Below, one piece after another: positions 28,927 through 37,697 of a DNA stretch of 64,000 nt. This DNA comes from Hymenobacter sp. YC55 (GTDB lineage: Bacteria; Bacteroidota; Bacteroidia; Cytophagales; Hymenobacteraceae): contig NZ_JARNTX010000006.1 of the NCBI RefSeq assembly GCF_029433095.1, forward strand, positions 186,001 through 250,000. The letters run 5' to 3'. The translations under genes and the position numbers were made by a program. The notes under the pieces were generated by a model that made no database searches, was not told the DNA's origin, and saw only the letters and a program-made list of their open reading frames with translations. Position 1 is the stretch's first letter, and the number at the start of each line of letters is the position of its first letter.

Positions 28927-28997
28927 CCATAACGCCGTAGAGCCACGACTACCGCACCTAATTAAAGTGCGGTAGTCGTGGCTCTACGGCGTTATGG
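28927..28997. terminator. 31-bp perfect hairpin between SDR and HxlR genes
   Basis: The arms at 28927-28957 and 28967-28997 are exact reverse complements with a 9-base A+T-rich loop (CTAATTAAA). It lies between convergent genes and serves as a probable bidirectional terminator. Confidence 0.85.
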
Positions 28998-29118
28998 CGT
29001 TTAAAAAAGGACAGGGGAGTAGCTAAAGCGGGCTAGACTATGCTCAGCGTTAGGGCATGCAGTTGTATTAGTGCTTGCCCAAAATGTAGAGCTAACCTCG
29101 CTTACTCAATCTTGCTGA

Positions 29119-29490
29119 CTAGTGTTGAGGTTGATCTTGCATGTAGGCATTACCGAAAGCTACTACGCTGTCAAGCACCGGTAGGGCGTGCTGGCCGTTG
29201 GCTGTTAACGAATATTCCACCCGGGGCGGAATTTCAGGGTAAACCCGTTTGGCGACCAGTCCAGACGCAACTAGTTCTTTCAGCTCTTGAATGAGCATTT
29301 TCTCGCTTATATCCGGCAGCAGCCGTTTCAACTCCCCGTAGCGCTTCATACCGCTCCCTAGGTTTTGCAGCAACAGCATTTTCCATTTGCTGCCAATTAG
29401 GTTCATCGCCTTGCGCACCGGGCAGGTCCGCATATCACCGGCTGGTTGCCCTACTACAGAGCGGGTGGAATTATTTTCTTCGGAAACCAT
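29119..29490 (-). CDS. HxlR-family winged-helix transcriptional regulator
   Basis: A 123-residue protein with the HxlR/DUF24 pattern: CPVRKAMNLIGSKWKMLLL, then RYGELKRLLPDISEKMLIQE and the wing PPRVEYSLTANG. The conserved cysteine of the family is C23, used by some members as a redox or aldehyde sensor. It is divergent from an esterase gene. An interrupted 12-bp inverted repeat lies in the shared promoter region and is the likely operator. Confidence 0.94.
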   Translation of the reverse strand: MVSEENNSTRSVVGQPAGDMRTCPVRKAMNLIGSKWKMLLLQNLGSGMKRYGELKRLLPDISEKMLIQELKELVASGLVAKRVYPEIPPRVEYSLTANGQHALPVLDSVVAFGNAYMQDQPQH

Positions 29491-29552
29491 ATTTTTTGCT
29501 ACTGAAAATCAATGATTCTAACGCAGGGGTGGGTATCCTACTGCAGGGTAAG

Positions 29553-29593
29553 TACTTGCCAAAAGTACAGTACATGCGCAATTTTGGCAAGTA
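29553..29593. promoter_or_regulatory. Candidate HxlR operator (12-bp inverted repeat)
   Basis: TACTTGCCAAAA (29553-29564) and TTTTGGCAAGTA (29582-29593) are exact reverse complements 17 bases apart. They lie between the divergent HxlR and esterase genes. HxlR proteins bind as dimers to such separated repeats, so control of both genes is inferred. Confidence 0.6.
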
Positions 29594-29672
29594 GCCAGAT
29601 GAGATTGAGGAGCTGACGCTTCAACGCTGGTAAGCACTATGCCTGTTTTCGCAGTATTTGTCCCCGTTTGTT

Positions 29673-30641
29673 ATGAATTTCCCCATTGAACCTACCGAAT
29701 TTCAGGCGCTTACGCCCGCAGACCGCGTGGTCGTTTCTCAGATGCGCCAAAATCTTAATCAGTACAAAGGCTTATTGGGCGGCCCCGCCATGCGGGAGCA
29801 GTTTGATGCGCTCATAGCTGCTGCCCCTGCACCAGCGGAGGTAACCTACGACGCCGCCACCGTGGGTGGGGTTGCAGGCTGGTGGTGCCGCCCAGTGACC
29901 CAGCGTGCTACGGATAGCGCAGTTCTTTATCTACACGGCGGGGCCTATGTAGCCGGCTCGGCCACCGCTTACCGCCACTTTGTAGGACAGCTAGCTGCCC
30001 GCGTCGGAGCTGATATTTTCGTGCCCGACTACCGTCTAGCGCCCGAACATCCCTTCCCAGCCGCCGTTGAGGATGCCCAAGCCGCGTACCAGGGCCTGCT
30101 TACTGCTGGCCGCCAGCACATTGCTATCTGCGGCGACTCAGCGGGTGGCGGACTTGCCCTGACTACACTGGCTTTGGTTACGGCGGAAGCAGCCCGTACG
30201 CCGGGTGCCCAGCTACCACGCGCTGGCGTAGTATTCTCGCCCTGGACCGACCTAGCCCTCGCTTCGCCAAGCATGCAGACCAAAGCCGAGGCTGATTTTC
30301 TGGTGACCAAGGACTGGCTAGCCCAGCAGGCTACCTACTATCTGCAAAGCCATGCACCTCACGACCCCAATGCCTCACCAGTATACGGACGCTTGGCTGG
30401 CCTCCCGCCCCTGCAAGTGCACGTCGGCACCGACGAGGTACTGCGCGACGATTCTTTGCGCTACGTAGCGCAAGCTCGTGCTGCGGGCGTATCTGTCGAG
30501 CTTTACATGTGGGAAGAAATGCCCCATGTCTTTGCCGTCAACATAGGCATACTGCAGGCCGCTGAACAGGCGTTGCTGCGCGTCAGTGCCTTCCTGTCTA
30601 AGAACTTAATGCATGCAGCAACCACTCATGTTTTAAGCTAG
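29673..30641 (+). CDS. Alpha/beta hydrolase, hormone-sensitive-lipase-type esterase
   Basis: A 322-residue cytoplasmic esterase of the HSL (family IV) group. The oxyanion-hole motif HGGA begins at H88, the nucleophile is S156 in GDSAGGG, the acid is in HVGTDEVLRDD, and the histidine is in the MPHVF motif near residue 290. The ATG at 29673 is chosen over an upstream TTG. No signal peptide is seen. It is divergent from the HxlR gene, which probably controls it. The physiological ester is unknown. Confidence 0.93.
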   Translation: MNFPIEPTEFQALTPADRVVVSQMRQNLNQYKGLLGGPAMREQFDALIAAAPAPAEVTYDAATVGGVAGWWCRPVTQRATDSAVLYLHGGAYVAGSATAYRHFVGQLAARVGADIFVPDYRLAPEHPFPAAVEDAQAAYQGLLTAGRQHIAICGDSAGGGLALTTLALVTAEAARTPGAQLPRAGVVFSPWTDLALASPSMQTKAEADFLVTKDWLAQQATYYLQSHAPHDPNASPVYGRLAGLPPLQVHVGTDEVLRDDSLRYVAQARAAGVSVELYMWEEMPHVFAVNIGILQAAEQALLRVSAFLSKNLMHAATTHVLS

Positions 30642-30649
30642 TCTAGCTC

Positions 30650-30724
30650 AGCCTCTGCAAACAAGACGAGAAGCATACCTCTCCAATAAAGGGAGATATG
30701 CTTCTCGTCTTGTTTGCAGAGGCT
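30650..30724. terminator. 28-bp hairpin between esterase and Dabb genes
   Basis: The arms at 30650-30677 and 30697-30724 are perfectly complementary, and partial pairing continues into the loop. The structure lies between convergent genes and probably terminates both. Confidence 0.85.
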
Positions 30725-30743
30725 ATTTGCTACAGTTCGCTCT

Positions 30744-31079
30744 TTATTGGACCACCGGGCCAATCGAGTCGTAGATAACTACCTTATCCCAGTAGGGAGA
30801 ATACTGGTTCCGGAACTCGTCGTGGATAGGATGCTGCTGATAGTCTTCCTCGTCCGCAGCACTTTCAAACAAACACAGCCAGGAGTAGGCATACGTCCGC
30901 TCAATCACGTCGCGGCTGGTGTTGGCCGGGGTTCCGATGTGCGCCATTTTAATGGAAGGAACACCTGATAGCTTTTGCAGCCCTTCCAGAAGCTTGGCTT
31001 TATCGGCCTCGCTGGCAGTGGCTTTCATATAAAATAGCACATGGTGAACGAAGAGTTCTGGTTGTGAGGGCGAGTTCAT
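30744..31079 (-). CDS. Dabb (stress-responsive alpha/beta-barrel) domain protein
   Basis: A 111-residue protein. The ATG at 31079 (MNSPSQPELFVHHVLFYMK) is the first ATG of the frame. The sequence has the Dabb pattern: the early HHVLFYMK strand, a GTPANTSRDVIERTYAYSWLCLF middle and HPIHDEFRNQYSPYWDK near the end. Dabb proteins are small dimeric ferredoxin-like barrels found in stress response and polyketide cyclisation; the role here is not known. It stands alone. Confidence 0.9.
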   Translation of the reverse strand: MNSPSQPELFVHHVLFYMKATASEADKAKLLEGLQKLSGVPSIKMAHIGTPANTSRDVIERTYAYSWLCLFESAADEEDYQQHPIHDEFRNQYSPYWDKVVIYDSIGPVVQ

Positions 31080-31416
31080 GAGTTGAGTTACAGTTGCGGC
31101 AGGAAACAATCAAGTGCCAATATGAGTGAAATAAGTCAGGATTATCTTATCTGGGCATAGGCCAGGTTAAAACATAAGTAGTTAAGGTGGACCGTATGCC
31201 GTTCCTTACTTAATAAGCCATAGGATGCTGTGAAATAAGACACGCGCAACTACTCTTTTCGCTGCTACGGTGCATAGAGAGTGATTGGGTGAGATATAAG
31301 ATTTGCACAAAGGTGGATAAGCTGCCAAGCCTACTCAATCCGATTCTTGCGGACCTGAAGGCTGGTTTGCAAAGCATAATCCCTTGCAGACGCTTTTCTA
31401 GTGCTAGCTTGCGCCT
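31080..31416. other. Divergent intergenic region
   Basis: 337 bases between the Dabb gene and the barstar-like gene. No further gene, tRNA, strong hairpin or palindrome was recognised. Confidence 0.5.
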
Positions 31417-31698
31417 ATGACTCTCGACCTGGCTGGCATCACTACAAAACAAGCTCTACACGAGCTATTCAAAGTGCAGCTTGGCTTTCCCGAATGGTAC
31501 GGCCCAAGTTGGGATGGCTTCTGGGATTGCCTCTTGAGTGTGGAGGAGGTACCCAATGAGATTGTATTAGTCAACTGGCAGGCATTTGCGCAAGCTTGCC
31601 CCAAGGATATGGCCATTCTGCGGCAGGTAATTCAAGACTTCGAAGCCTACCAACCCATCAAGCGTATTATCTTCTCCGAAACCCAAGCTAACTCATGA
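31417..31698 (+). CDS. Barstar-family protein
   Basis: A 93-residue acidic protein with the barstar pattern: an early helix (TTKQALHELFKVQLGF), then the PEWYGPSWDGFWDCLL stretch typical of barstar, and a closing beta-strand near KRIIFS. Barstar inhibits the ribonuclease barnase. No barnase-like or other nuclease toxin gene is visible nearby, so this may be an orphan immunity protein against toxins of neighbouring strains. It stands as a single gene. Confidence 0.9.
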   Translation: MTLDLAGITTKQALHELFKVQLGFPEWYGPSWDGFWDCLLSVEEVPNEIVLVNWQAFAQACPKDMAILRQVIQDFEAYQPIKRIIFSETQANS

Positions 31699-31856
31699 GG
31701 GCACGCATGATCGGTCAACTTGCACCTTGCGCTGGGGGCTAACTATGCCACCAAACCTGAAAAAGAGCGTCTGTACTTTAATCCACAAGGTTTAGGACGT
31801 CGTCGGAAAGACGCACCACCCTCATCATCCTATTGTTTTGTAATCTAAATCCCTGC

Positions 31857-33101
31857 ATGTCGTCTTTTTCCATCGAGTCAGTTCGGGCCAACTTCCCCGC
31901 CTTACAAGAGCGTCCAGACCGTAAACCCTATATTTTCTTTGATGGCCCGGGGGGTACTCAGATGGCTCAACAGACCATCGACGGTATGCTCGGCTACATT
32001 AGCGGCGGCATGGCCAATCTGCACGGTACATTCGCTACCAGCCGCGCAACCGATGCGTTGTTGGATGCCGGCCGGCAAGGGGTAGCTGACTTGTTGAATT
32101 GCCAGCCGCAAGAAGTTGCGTTTGGCCAGAACATGACCTCGCTTGCCTTCGCCATTGCGCGTAGTCTGGCTACGTTTCTTCGCGCCGGCGATGAAGTCGT
32201 CGTGACTGAGCTTGACCACCGCGCCAATGTAGACCCGTGGGTAACCCTGGCCAAGGACTGCGGCGCGGAGGTGAAATTCATTCCCGTCAACCCCGAAACC
32301 TACACGCTCGAACTCGCTCAGCTCGACGAGCTAATTACCACAAACACCAAATTGGTGGCCGTTACCATGTCGTCGAACGTGGTGGGCACCGTGCCGCCAA
32401 TCGAACAAATTATTGCGCGCGCCAAAGCCGTTGGGGCCTGGGTGGTATTGGATGCAGTGCATGCCACGCCGCATTACCCAATTGACTTTCAAAAGCTTGG
32501 AGCCGACGTGCTGTTTTGTTCGGCATATAAATTCTTTGGGCCACACCTCGGTATTGCGGTCGTGTCAGCGGGGCTCTTCGAACAGTTGCCAGTGTACAAA
32601 CTCGCGCCTGCACCCGGCTATATCCCCGACAAGCTGGAAACCGGCACCCAAAACCACGAGGGAATTGCAGGATTACTGGGGGCTCTGGCCTTTATCGAAA
32701 CTCTAGGTGAAGGCTCTACTCGCCCACAAAGACTGCGCACCGCCATGCACGCTATTGAGGTGCACGAGCAAGCGCAAGCAAACCGGCTGGAAACCTTTCT
32801 GCGTGGCTTGCCACAGGTGCACGTGTACCGCGCTCCGGCCGACACGCGCAAAACGCCGACTGTCGCCTTTATTATTGAAAACGTGAATTCACGGGAAGCC
32901 TGCGCCTGGTTTGCCGAGCACTACAATATGGCCATTGCCGACGGCCATTTTTATGCTTCCACCTTAGCCGAAAAGCTCGGTATCATGGCCCAGGGAGGTT
33001 GGATTCGGCTTGGATTAGCGCCCTACAACACGGATCAGGAAATCGAGCTGTTTCAAACCGCACTGCTGGCCTTCCTTAGAGAAGTCAGGAAAAGCGAGTA
33101 G
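31857..33101 (+). CDS. Cysteine desulfurase-like aminotransferase class V (VC1184-like)
   Basis: A 414-residue PLP enzyme. The ATG at 31857 is preferred over an upstream TTG. The PLP-binding lysine is K225 in CSAYKFFGPH, preceded by the aspartate/histidine region LDAVHATPH. The family resemblance is to the cysteine-desulfurase-like VC1184 group, which has a class V aminotransferase fold but no proven desulfurase role. No Suf or Isc partner genes are nearby, which argues against a general iron-sulfur function. Confidence 0.9.
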   Translation: MSSFSIESVRANFPALQERPDRKPYIFFDGPGGTQMAQQTIDGMLGYISGGMANLHGTFATSRATDALLDAGRQGVADLLNCQPQEVAFGQNMTSLAFAIARSLATFLRAGDEVVVTELDHRANVDPWVTLAKDCGAEVKFIPVNPETYTLELAQLDELITTNTKLVAVTMSSNVVGTVPPIEQIIARAKAVGAWVVLDAVHATPHYPIDFQKLGADVLFCSAYKFFGPHLGIAVVSAGLFEQLPVYKLAPAPGYIPDKLETGTQNHEGIAGLLGALAFIETLGEGSTRPQRLRTAMHAIEVHEQAQANRLETFLRGLPQVHVYRAPADTRKTPTVAFIIENVNSREACAWFAEHYNMAIADGHFYASTLAEKLGIMAQGGWIRLGLAPYNTDQEIELFQTALLAFLREVRKSE

Positions 33102-33454
33102 AGAGATTGTTTCTCTTTGTTCCCCAACTTGTTAGTAAGCTATAGCTTTTATCCTCTAGTATAAAAACAAGATGGTCAACAGGGCATGCTTATATACTTC
33201 AGGGCGTTATTACCTGAATGCAAAAAGTCTTAAAAAGTACAAAAACACAACAGGAATGTACTTTTTTGGACTTTAATAAAGCTTTGATTATCCGGAAAAG
33301 TGTACCGAAGTAGGCGACTTAATTTTTGTACTCTTACATGATGTAAAAAATTAGCTTCATTATCAGACTAAGGCGTCTTGCTTAATCTGATAATGAAGCT
33401 AATTCCTTTACAATGGATTCATACAGAACATAGCAACCAGAGAAGTGCTGCTAT
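33102..33454. other. Intergenic region with serial hairpins between convergent genes
   Basis: 353 A+T-rich bases without a gene. Three inverted repeats follow one another: a small one (TTCAGG 33198-33203 with CCTGAA 33213-33218), a near-perfect 17-base one (33224-33240 with 33258-33274, two mismatches) and the perfect 19-bp stem listed separately. Confidence 0.6.
33349..33404. terminator. 19-bp hairpin between cysteine desulfurase-like and helD genes
   Basis: AATTAGCTTCATTATCAGA (33349-33367) pairs exactly with 33386-33404. It lies 50 bases after the helD stop codon on the minus strand and faces the convergent gene, so it is a probable bidirectional terminator. Confidence 0.8.
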
Positions 33455-35542
33455 TTAAGGAGCTAAGAAGGTGGAAACAGCACCAGTATACGTTACCGTT
33501 AGTTGGTGCATAGCACGCGTACAGGCCACGTAGAGCATACTTTTATCTATATCAGTTTTATAATTTTGGTCAGAGACAAAGGGCACAATAACTTCATCGA
33601 ACTCCAAGCCTTTCGCCAGATGCGCAGTGGTTATAACCGCTCCCTCTTTAAAGGCAGTCGACTCGGCCGTAAGCAAGTAAACATCTGGTGCTTGTAATGC
33701 CTGGTACGCCTGCTCGGCTTGCCGCAAGGTTTTGCAGATAATACCCAAGGAGTGATTTTCAGAGCTTTTGAAGGCTGTAATCATTTGGGCAATGGCCTTC
33801 AGTTCCTCGTCTTTATTGCCAAAGCTCACCACAGCAGGCTGTTTTCCGTGTCTTTCCAACGCAATGATGTTAGGATTGGGCCTGATTCGTTGCGTGAAGG
33901 CTGTAATTTCAACTGTGGAGCGGTAGCTCCGATACAATTCAACCACATCGGCTTGCGGGAACACGCGTTCGATGGTTTCGGCGGAGGAAGCGCTGTACGG
34001 GTTGACTGTCTGGTTTACATCGCCTAGGATGGTTTTTCGACACTCAAACAAGCGGGACAGCACTGCATATTGCACCGGGGTGTAATCTTGCATCTCGTCC
34101 ACCAGCAAGTGCTTTATATGATCGTACGCAGCGATACCTTCTAATCGTATACGGAGGTAGATCAAGGCGAATACATCCGCATACTCCAAGTTCATAGTGT
34201 GGTCGATCTTGAACAGCGCGGGTTTGTTGATCCAGCGATAAAAATCCCGGTACAGGTCCAGCACATTGTTGAACTTGAACATACGCGGAATAGCTTCCCC
34301 AATTGTTGCTTTCTCCTGACCGGTAAGCTTCCGGTGAACGGTGTCACGCACGTAGGCCCGAACAGCTTCTGCCACTAGCGCAAATCGTTTGAGGAGCGGA
34401 ACCCGGTGGAAGGACTTGAACTTCTCTTGAATAAACGGCCCAGGGACAACCGTTCTACCGACTCGTAACTCCTTTACGCTGAAATAATTATTCTCGATAT
34501 GAAGGAGATACTGATTCAGCTTGGCGAGAAAATCAAACGATGATTTGAATTGAATGCGTTCGATAAAAGCCGGATCGTGGTTTTCCAGCAATGCGGAGAC
34601 CTGGTCGAAAAAGGTCTGGAACTGGTACTTATTTTCCAGCAGGTCAGCCGCTAGTTCTTCCATGCCCATCTCGGGAATGTATTCTTCTCCTAACTCAGGC
34701 AACACATTCGAGATATAATCGGCAAAGACTTTATTAGGCGAAATAATAAGAATGTCTTTGGCTGCAATGGTCTCCCGGTAGCGGTACAACAGAAAAGCAA
34801 TCCGGTGCAAGGCAATAGAAGTTTTGCCCGAACCGGCTACTCCCTGAATGACCATCACCCGAGCTGTCTCGTTGCGAATCACCGCATTCTGGTCGCGCTG
34901 AATGGTCGCGACAATATTCTTCATTTTGTCGTCGGAGACCTTGGCTAGCTCGCGCTGCAAAACCTCGTCGTGGATGTTCACATCGTTTTCAATCATGAAC
35001 TCCATGCGGCCGTCGCGGATTTTGTACTGCCGTTTCAGCTCGATACGGCCCTGAATTGTTCCGGAGGGCGTGGTATAAGAAGCTTCTCCTAGCTCAAAGT
35101 CATAGAACATAGAAGAAATGGGTGCCCGCCAATCGTAGATCAAGTTTTGACGCTGCCGCTCGTCCACGAAGGAATGCACGCCGATATATACCGGTGAGGT
35201 TACCTGATTGGGGGTAACAAAATCAATACGCCCAAAGTAGGGAGACTGCCCAAGCCGGATGAGTTTGCGCTTCCGGGACACGGCCGCTTCGCCCGTAAAC
35301 GCCATACGGTTGATAGATTGGCCGGCGGCAACCATATCGGCGTCGTCCATGCCGGACTGGTGCTCATGGATGTATTGCTTTTTCTGCCGAAGCTCGTCGG
35401 AAAACTGCTTAACAGCGTCATCTACCCGTCTGACAGCCAACGCCAGTTTTTCCTTAATCTCTTCCAGGTATTCTCTTTCTTCTTGTTCAGTTGCGTTCTT
35501 CACTGGCGGCGCTTTTAAAAAAGACTTTAAAGGTGACACCAA
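33455..35542 (-). CDS. helD: RNA polymerase recycling motor HelD-like superfamily 1 helicase
   Basis: A 695-residue UvrD/Rep-like ATPase. The N-terminus (about residues 20-75) is a charged coiled coil typical of HelD proteins, which insert it into the RNA polymerase to remove stalled enzyme from DNA. The Walker A motif is GVAGSGKTS with K240, and the Walker B/helicase motif II appears as VDEMQD. No ATG occurs before residue 64, which lies inside the coiled coil, so the gene must start at a TTG (35542), the next-codon GTG (35539) or another rare codon slightly upstream. It is divergent from an integrase gene. Confidence 0.9.
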   Translation of the reverse strand: MVSPLKSFLKAPPVKNATEQEEREYLEEIKEKLALAVRRVDDAVKQFSDELRQKKQYIHEHQSGMDDADMVAAGQSINRMAFTGEAAVSRKRKLIRLGQSPYFGRIDFVTPNQVTSPVYIGVHSFVDERQRQNLIYDWRAPISSMFYDFELGEASYTTPSGTIQGRIELKRQYKIRDGRMEFMIENDVNIHDEVLQRELAKVSDDKMKNIVATIQRDQNAVIRNETARVMVIQGVAGSGKTSIALHRIAFLLYRYRETIAAKDILIISPNKVFADYISNVLPELGEEYIPEMGMEELAADLLENKYQFQTFFDQVSALLENHDPAFIERIQFKSSFDFLAKLNQYLLHIENNYFSVKELRVGRTVVPGPFIQEKFKSFHRVPLLKRFALVAEAVRAYVRDTVHRKLTGQEKATIGEAIPRMFKFNNVLDLYRDFYRWINKPALFKIDHTMNLEYADVFALIYLRIRLEGIAAYDHIKHLLVDEMQDYTPVQYAVLSRLFECRKTILGDVNQTVNPYSASSAETIERVFPQADVVELYRSYRSTVEITAFTQRIRPNPNIIALERHGKQPAVVSFGNKDEELKAIAQMITAFKSSENHSLGIICKTLRQAEQAYQALQAPDVYLLTAESTAFKEGAVITTAHLAKGLEFDEVIVPFVSDQNYKTDIDKSMLYVACTRAMHQLTVTYTGAVSTFLAP

Positions 35543-35667
35543 AATCTGGCTAGTAGCAATGGTTGGTTTATTTTATTGCTGTTAATGATTCATGATGACT
35601 CGACAACAAATTATTTTCTTGCCAACATGTAAGGACTGATAAGGTTTACTTATCGTTCCTTAACTTG

Positions 35668-35697
35668 GTAGGCTTCAAAGCGCCTACTTTTAGGCGC
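35668..35697 (+). promoter_or_regulatory. Alternative hairpins before the integrase gene
   Basis: GCGCCTA (35680-35686) pairs with TAGGCGC (35691-35697) across a 4-base loop. The same bases can instead pair with GTAGGC at 35668-35673. The element ends 17 bases before the ATG. It may be an RNA switch in the leader or a recombinase binding site; neither is proven. Confidence 0.4.
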
Positions 35698-35714
35698 GCT
35701 ACTCCTTATTATAT

Positions 35715-36683
35715 ATGGCTACCGAAAGTCAACTGCCTGCCGCTCCGTCTGTACCTACCACTCAAGTGCCAGCGCACCTGGTGGAATCTACTTCGCGCTA
35801 CGTCGAGTCGGGCTTGCGCGGCGCGGCCAACACCGTGCGCGCCTACGCGGGTGACTGGAAACGATTCACTGCTTGGTGTCAGCTGCATCAACTCGAGGCG
35901 TTGCCGGCATCGGTTGAAGCACTAGCAGGCTTCTTGACGGAGCTAGCCGACACCGGGAAAAAGTTTGCGACCATCGAACGGCATGCGGCGGCCATCAAGA
36001 AGGCGCACGAGCTAGCAGGCCTAGACTCGCCTACTACCAACCAGAAAACTAAGGTGCTGCTCAAGGGCATTGCCCGCGAAATAAAGACGCGGCAAAAACA
36101 GGCACCCGCATTTACCATCGACAACTTCAAGCGGACCATCAAAAGCATTGACGTAAGCGTGCCTGCTGGCCTGCGCAACCGGGCTTTGCTACTGCTGGGC
36201 TTCACCGGAGCTTTTCGGCGCTCAGAGTTGGAGGCACTCAACATCGAAGATTTGGCGTTTGATGAAGACGGATTGGTGGTTACACTTCAGCAAAGCAAAA
36301 CCAACCAACTAGGGCAAGCAGAAGAAAAAGCCATCTTCTACTCTCCCGACTCAGCATTGTGCCCGATTCGGTCGTTGCAGGCTTGGCTGCGAGTTCTGGG
36401 CCGTACGGAGGGCCCAGTGTTCGTGTCGCTGCGGAAGAACAACCAGCTCACTACCCGGCGCATGACCACCAAGTACACCAATCTAATTGTGCAACAGTAT
36501 TTAGGTAGTCACTATACAGCACACTCACTGCGGGCGTCCTTCGTGACAGTCTCCAAGCTCAATGGCGCCGACGACAGCAAAGTGATGAACCAGACCAAGC
36601 ACAAGACCTCGGCCATGATCCGCCGCTATACCCGTCTGGATAATGTGCGTCAGCACAATTCGGCCAAAGAATTAGGGTTATAA
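35715..36683 (+). CDS. Tyrosine recombinase / phage-type integrase
   Basis: A 322-residue site-specific recombinase with a SAM-like core-binding N-terminal domain (about residues 20-125) and a catalytic domain. All catalytic residues are visible: R168 in FRRSEL, K195 in QSKTNQ, H270 and R273 in HSLR, H296 in TKHKTS and the nucleophile Y305 in RRYTR. It is intact and in full length. No phage, transposon or conjugation gene is adjacent, and no att-like direct repeats were recognised, so it is an orphan recombinase. It is not XerC/XerD by its flanking context. Confidence 0.93.
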   Translation: MATESQLPAAPSVPTTQVPAHLVESTSRYVESGLRGAANTVRAYAGDWKRFTAWCQLHQLEALPASVEALAGFLTELADTGKKFATIERHAAAIKKAHELAGLDSPTTNQKTKVLLKGIAREIKTRQKQAPAFTIDNFKRTIKSIDVSVPAGLRNRALLLLGFTGAFRRSELEALNIEDLAFDEDGLVVTLQQSKTNQLGQAEEKAIFYSPDSALCPIRSLQAWLRVLGRTEGPVFVSLRKNNQLTTRRMTTKYTNLIVQQYLGSHYTAHSLRASFVTVSKLNGADDSKVMNQTKHKTSAMIRRYTRLDNVRQHNSAKELGL

Positions 36684-37086
36684 TAGCAACGCTATCCTCG
36701 TTTGCTGCTATCAATTCAAGGTTTAACCTGAGCTATTAGCTGCATCAGTGCCGTCAACACAGAATCGTGGCGGTGCGCACATCAAACGGTGGGATGCACC
36801 GTCATCTGCGGCTGGACACTGACGCAGACACATTCATTCCCGTCTGGGTAGCTGTCAAGTAGCGCTTCACCATTGCGATGACGACGATAAAGTCCGAGGC
36901 GTCAGGTAGAGTACCATAATAGGTCCAGTTCCTAGGCCACCAGAAAGGAACCTGCTTAAAAACTAACCTTGTGAAAAAGCAAGCTGTGAGTTCTGGCTCA
37001 GACAAGAAGATGAAATACAAGAACACTATAGCTAGCATATCGGGGTCGTCAGTTACTGGCAGGCAGTAGCCGACGACCCCGATATG
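36684..37086. other. Intergenic region between integrase and DinB-family genes
   Basis: 403 bases between convergent genes. It holds the left arm of the long hairpin at 37016-37106. A 78-codon open frame on the minus strand (36802-37038) starts inside that arm and has no recognisable features, so it is not called. Confidence 0.55.
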
Positions 37087-37106
37087 CTAGCCATAGTGTT
37101 CTTTGT
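37016..37106. terminator. 30-bp hairpin that overlaps the 3' end of the DinB-family gene
   Basis: The arms 37021-37050 and 37072-37101 pair over 30 bases with one mismatch, and pairing continues outward past one bulge to 37016 and 37106. The right arm includes the stop codon and last codons of the DinB-family gene. It is a probable bidirectional terminator for convergent genes. Confidence 0.8.
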
Positions 37107-37620
37107 AGAGCTTACGGATCATGCTTATCTGTCCTCGATGATAGATTTCGTCTTCTATCATATGAAATAAGACCCAGGCCAGATTGCACCCTGAATCTGC
37201 ATCGTATCCTTCTATTCGCTTAGTGAAGTCTTCGAATGTTAGATTCTTCAACGACTGTACTAGCAACTGCCTTGAGGCCGCCAGGGAAGCTTGGTACGTG
37301 CTAATTGGGTGGCCGGCAATTAGCTGAGGGATATACTTGCCCATGTCTAAGGCGGGCTCCCACTGCTGGTTTTCCGCTTCGGTCAGCTTTCTGCCTTCTA
37401 CAAATTCAATGCGGAAATAATGCTCCAGCGCCGTGATGTGCGACAACAGGGCCCCAATCGTATTCCAGCCCGCTTTGTATTGCCAATCCAATTCCTCAAC
37501 CTGTAGGTTTTGCACGGTTAGCCAGGTGGTAACTCGTACATCCTCCAGCATACCAAGAAGATAGTCCAAGGAGTGGTCAGCGGAATTGCCGAAGGAGATG
37601 TGAAAAGCTCTTTTTGCCAT
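37087..37620 (-). CDS. DinB-superfamily protein
   Basis: A 177-residue four-helix-bundle protein of the DinB/YfiT type. Possible metal-binding histidines are seen in GALLSHITALEH and in FHMIEDEIYHRGQI. Members include thiol-dependent transferases and stress-induced proteins; the reaction here is not known. The final five codons lie inside a long terminator hairpin shared with the convergent integrase gene. Confidence 0.9.
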   Translation of the reverse strand: MAKRAFHISFGNSADHSLDYLLGMLEDVRVTTWLTVQNLQVEELDWQYKAGWNTIGALLSHITALEHYFRIEFVEGRKLTEAENQQWEPALDMGKYIPQLIAGHPISTYQASLAASRQLLVQSLKNLTFEDFTKRIEGYDADSGCNLAWVLFHMIEDEIYHRGQISMIRKLYKEHYG

Positions 37621-37697
37621 GGATGACAGCTATTGTATGACTTTGGCAACTCTTACTTCTGCAGGAAATTACTAGCAAGAAACTGCCTCAACAACGC

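Noticed and set aside
33224..33274. Near-perfect 17-base inverted repeat as a separate regulatory site
   Set aside because: It lies between convergent gene ends, where no promoter is needed; it is more simply part of a series of terminator-like hairpins.
36802..37038. 78-codon minus-strand frame after the integrase gene
   Set aside because: It starts inside a terminator arm that mirrors the end of the DinB-family gene and shows no recognisable features; the start is explained by the inverted repeat.
35543..37086. Integrated phage or genomic island around the tyrosine recombinase
   Set aside because: Neighbours are ordinary genes (helD, DinB-family) and no att-like direct repeats or other mobile-element genes were found.
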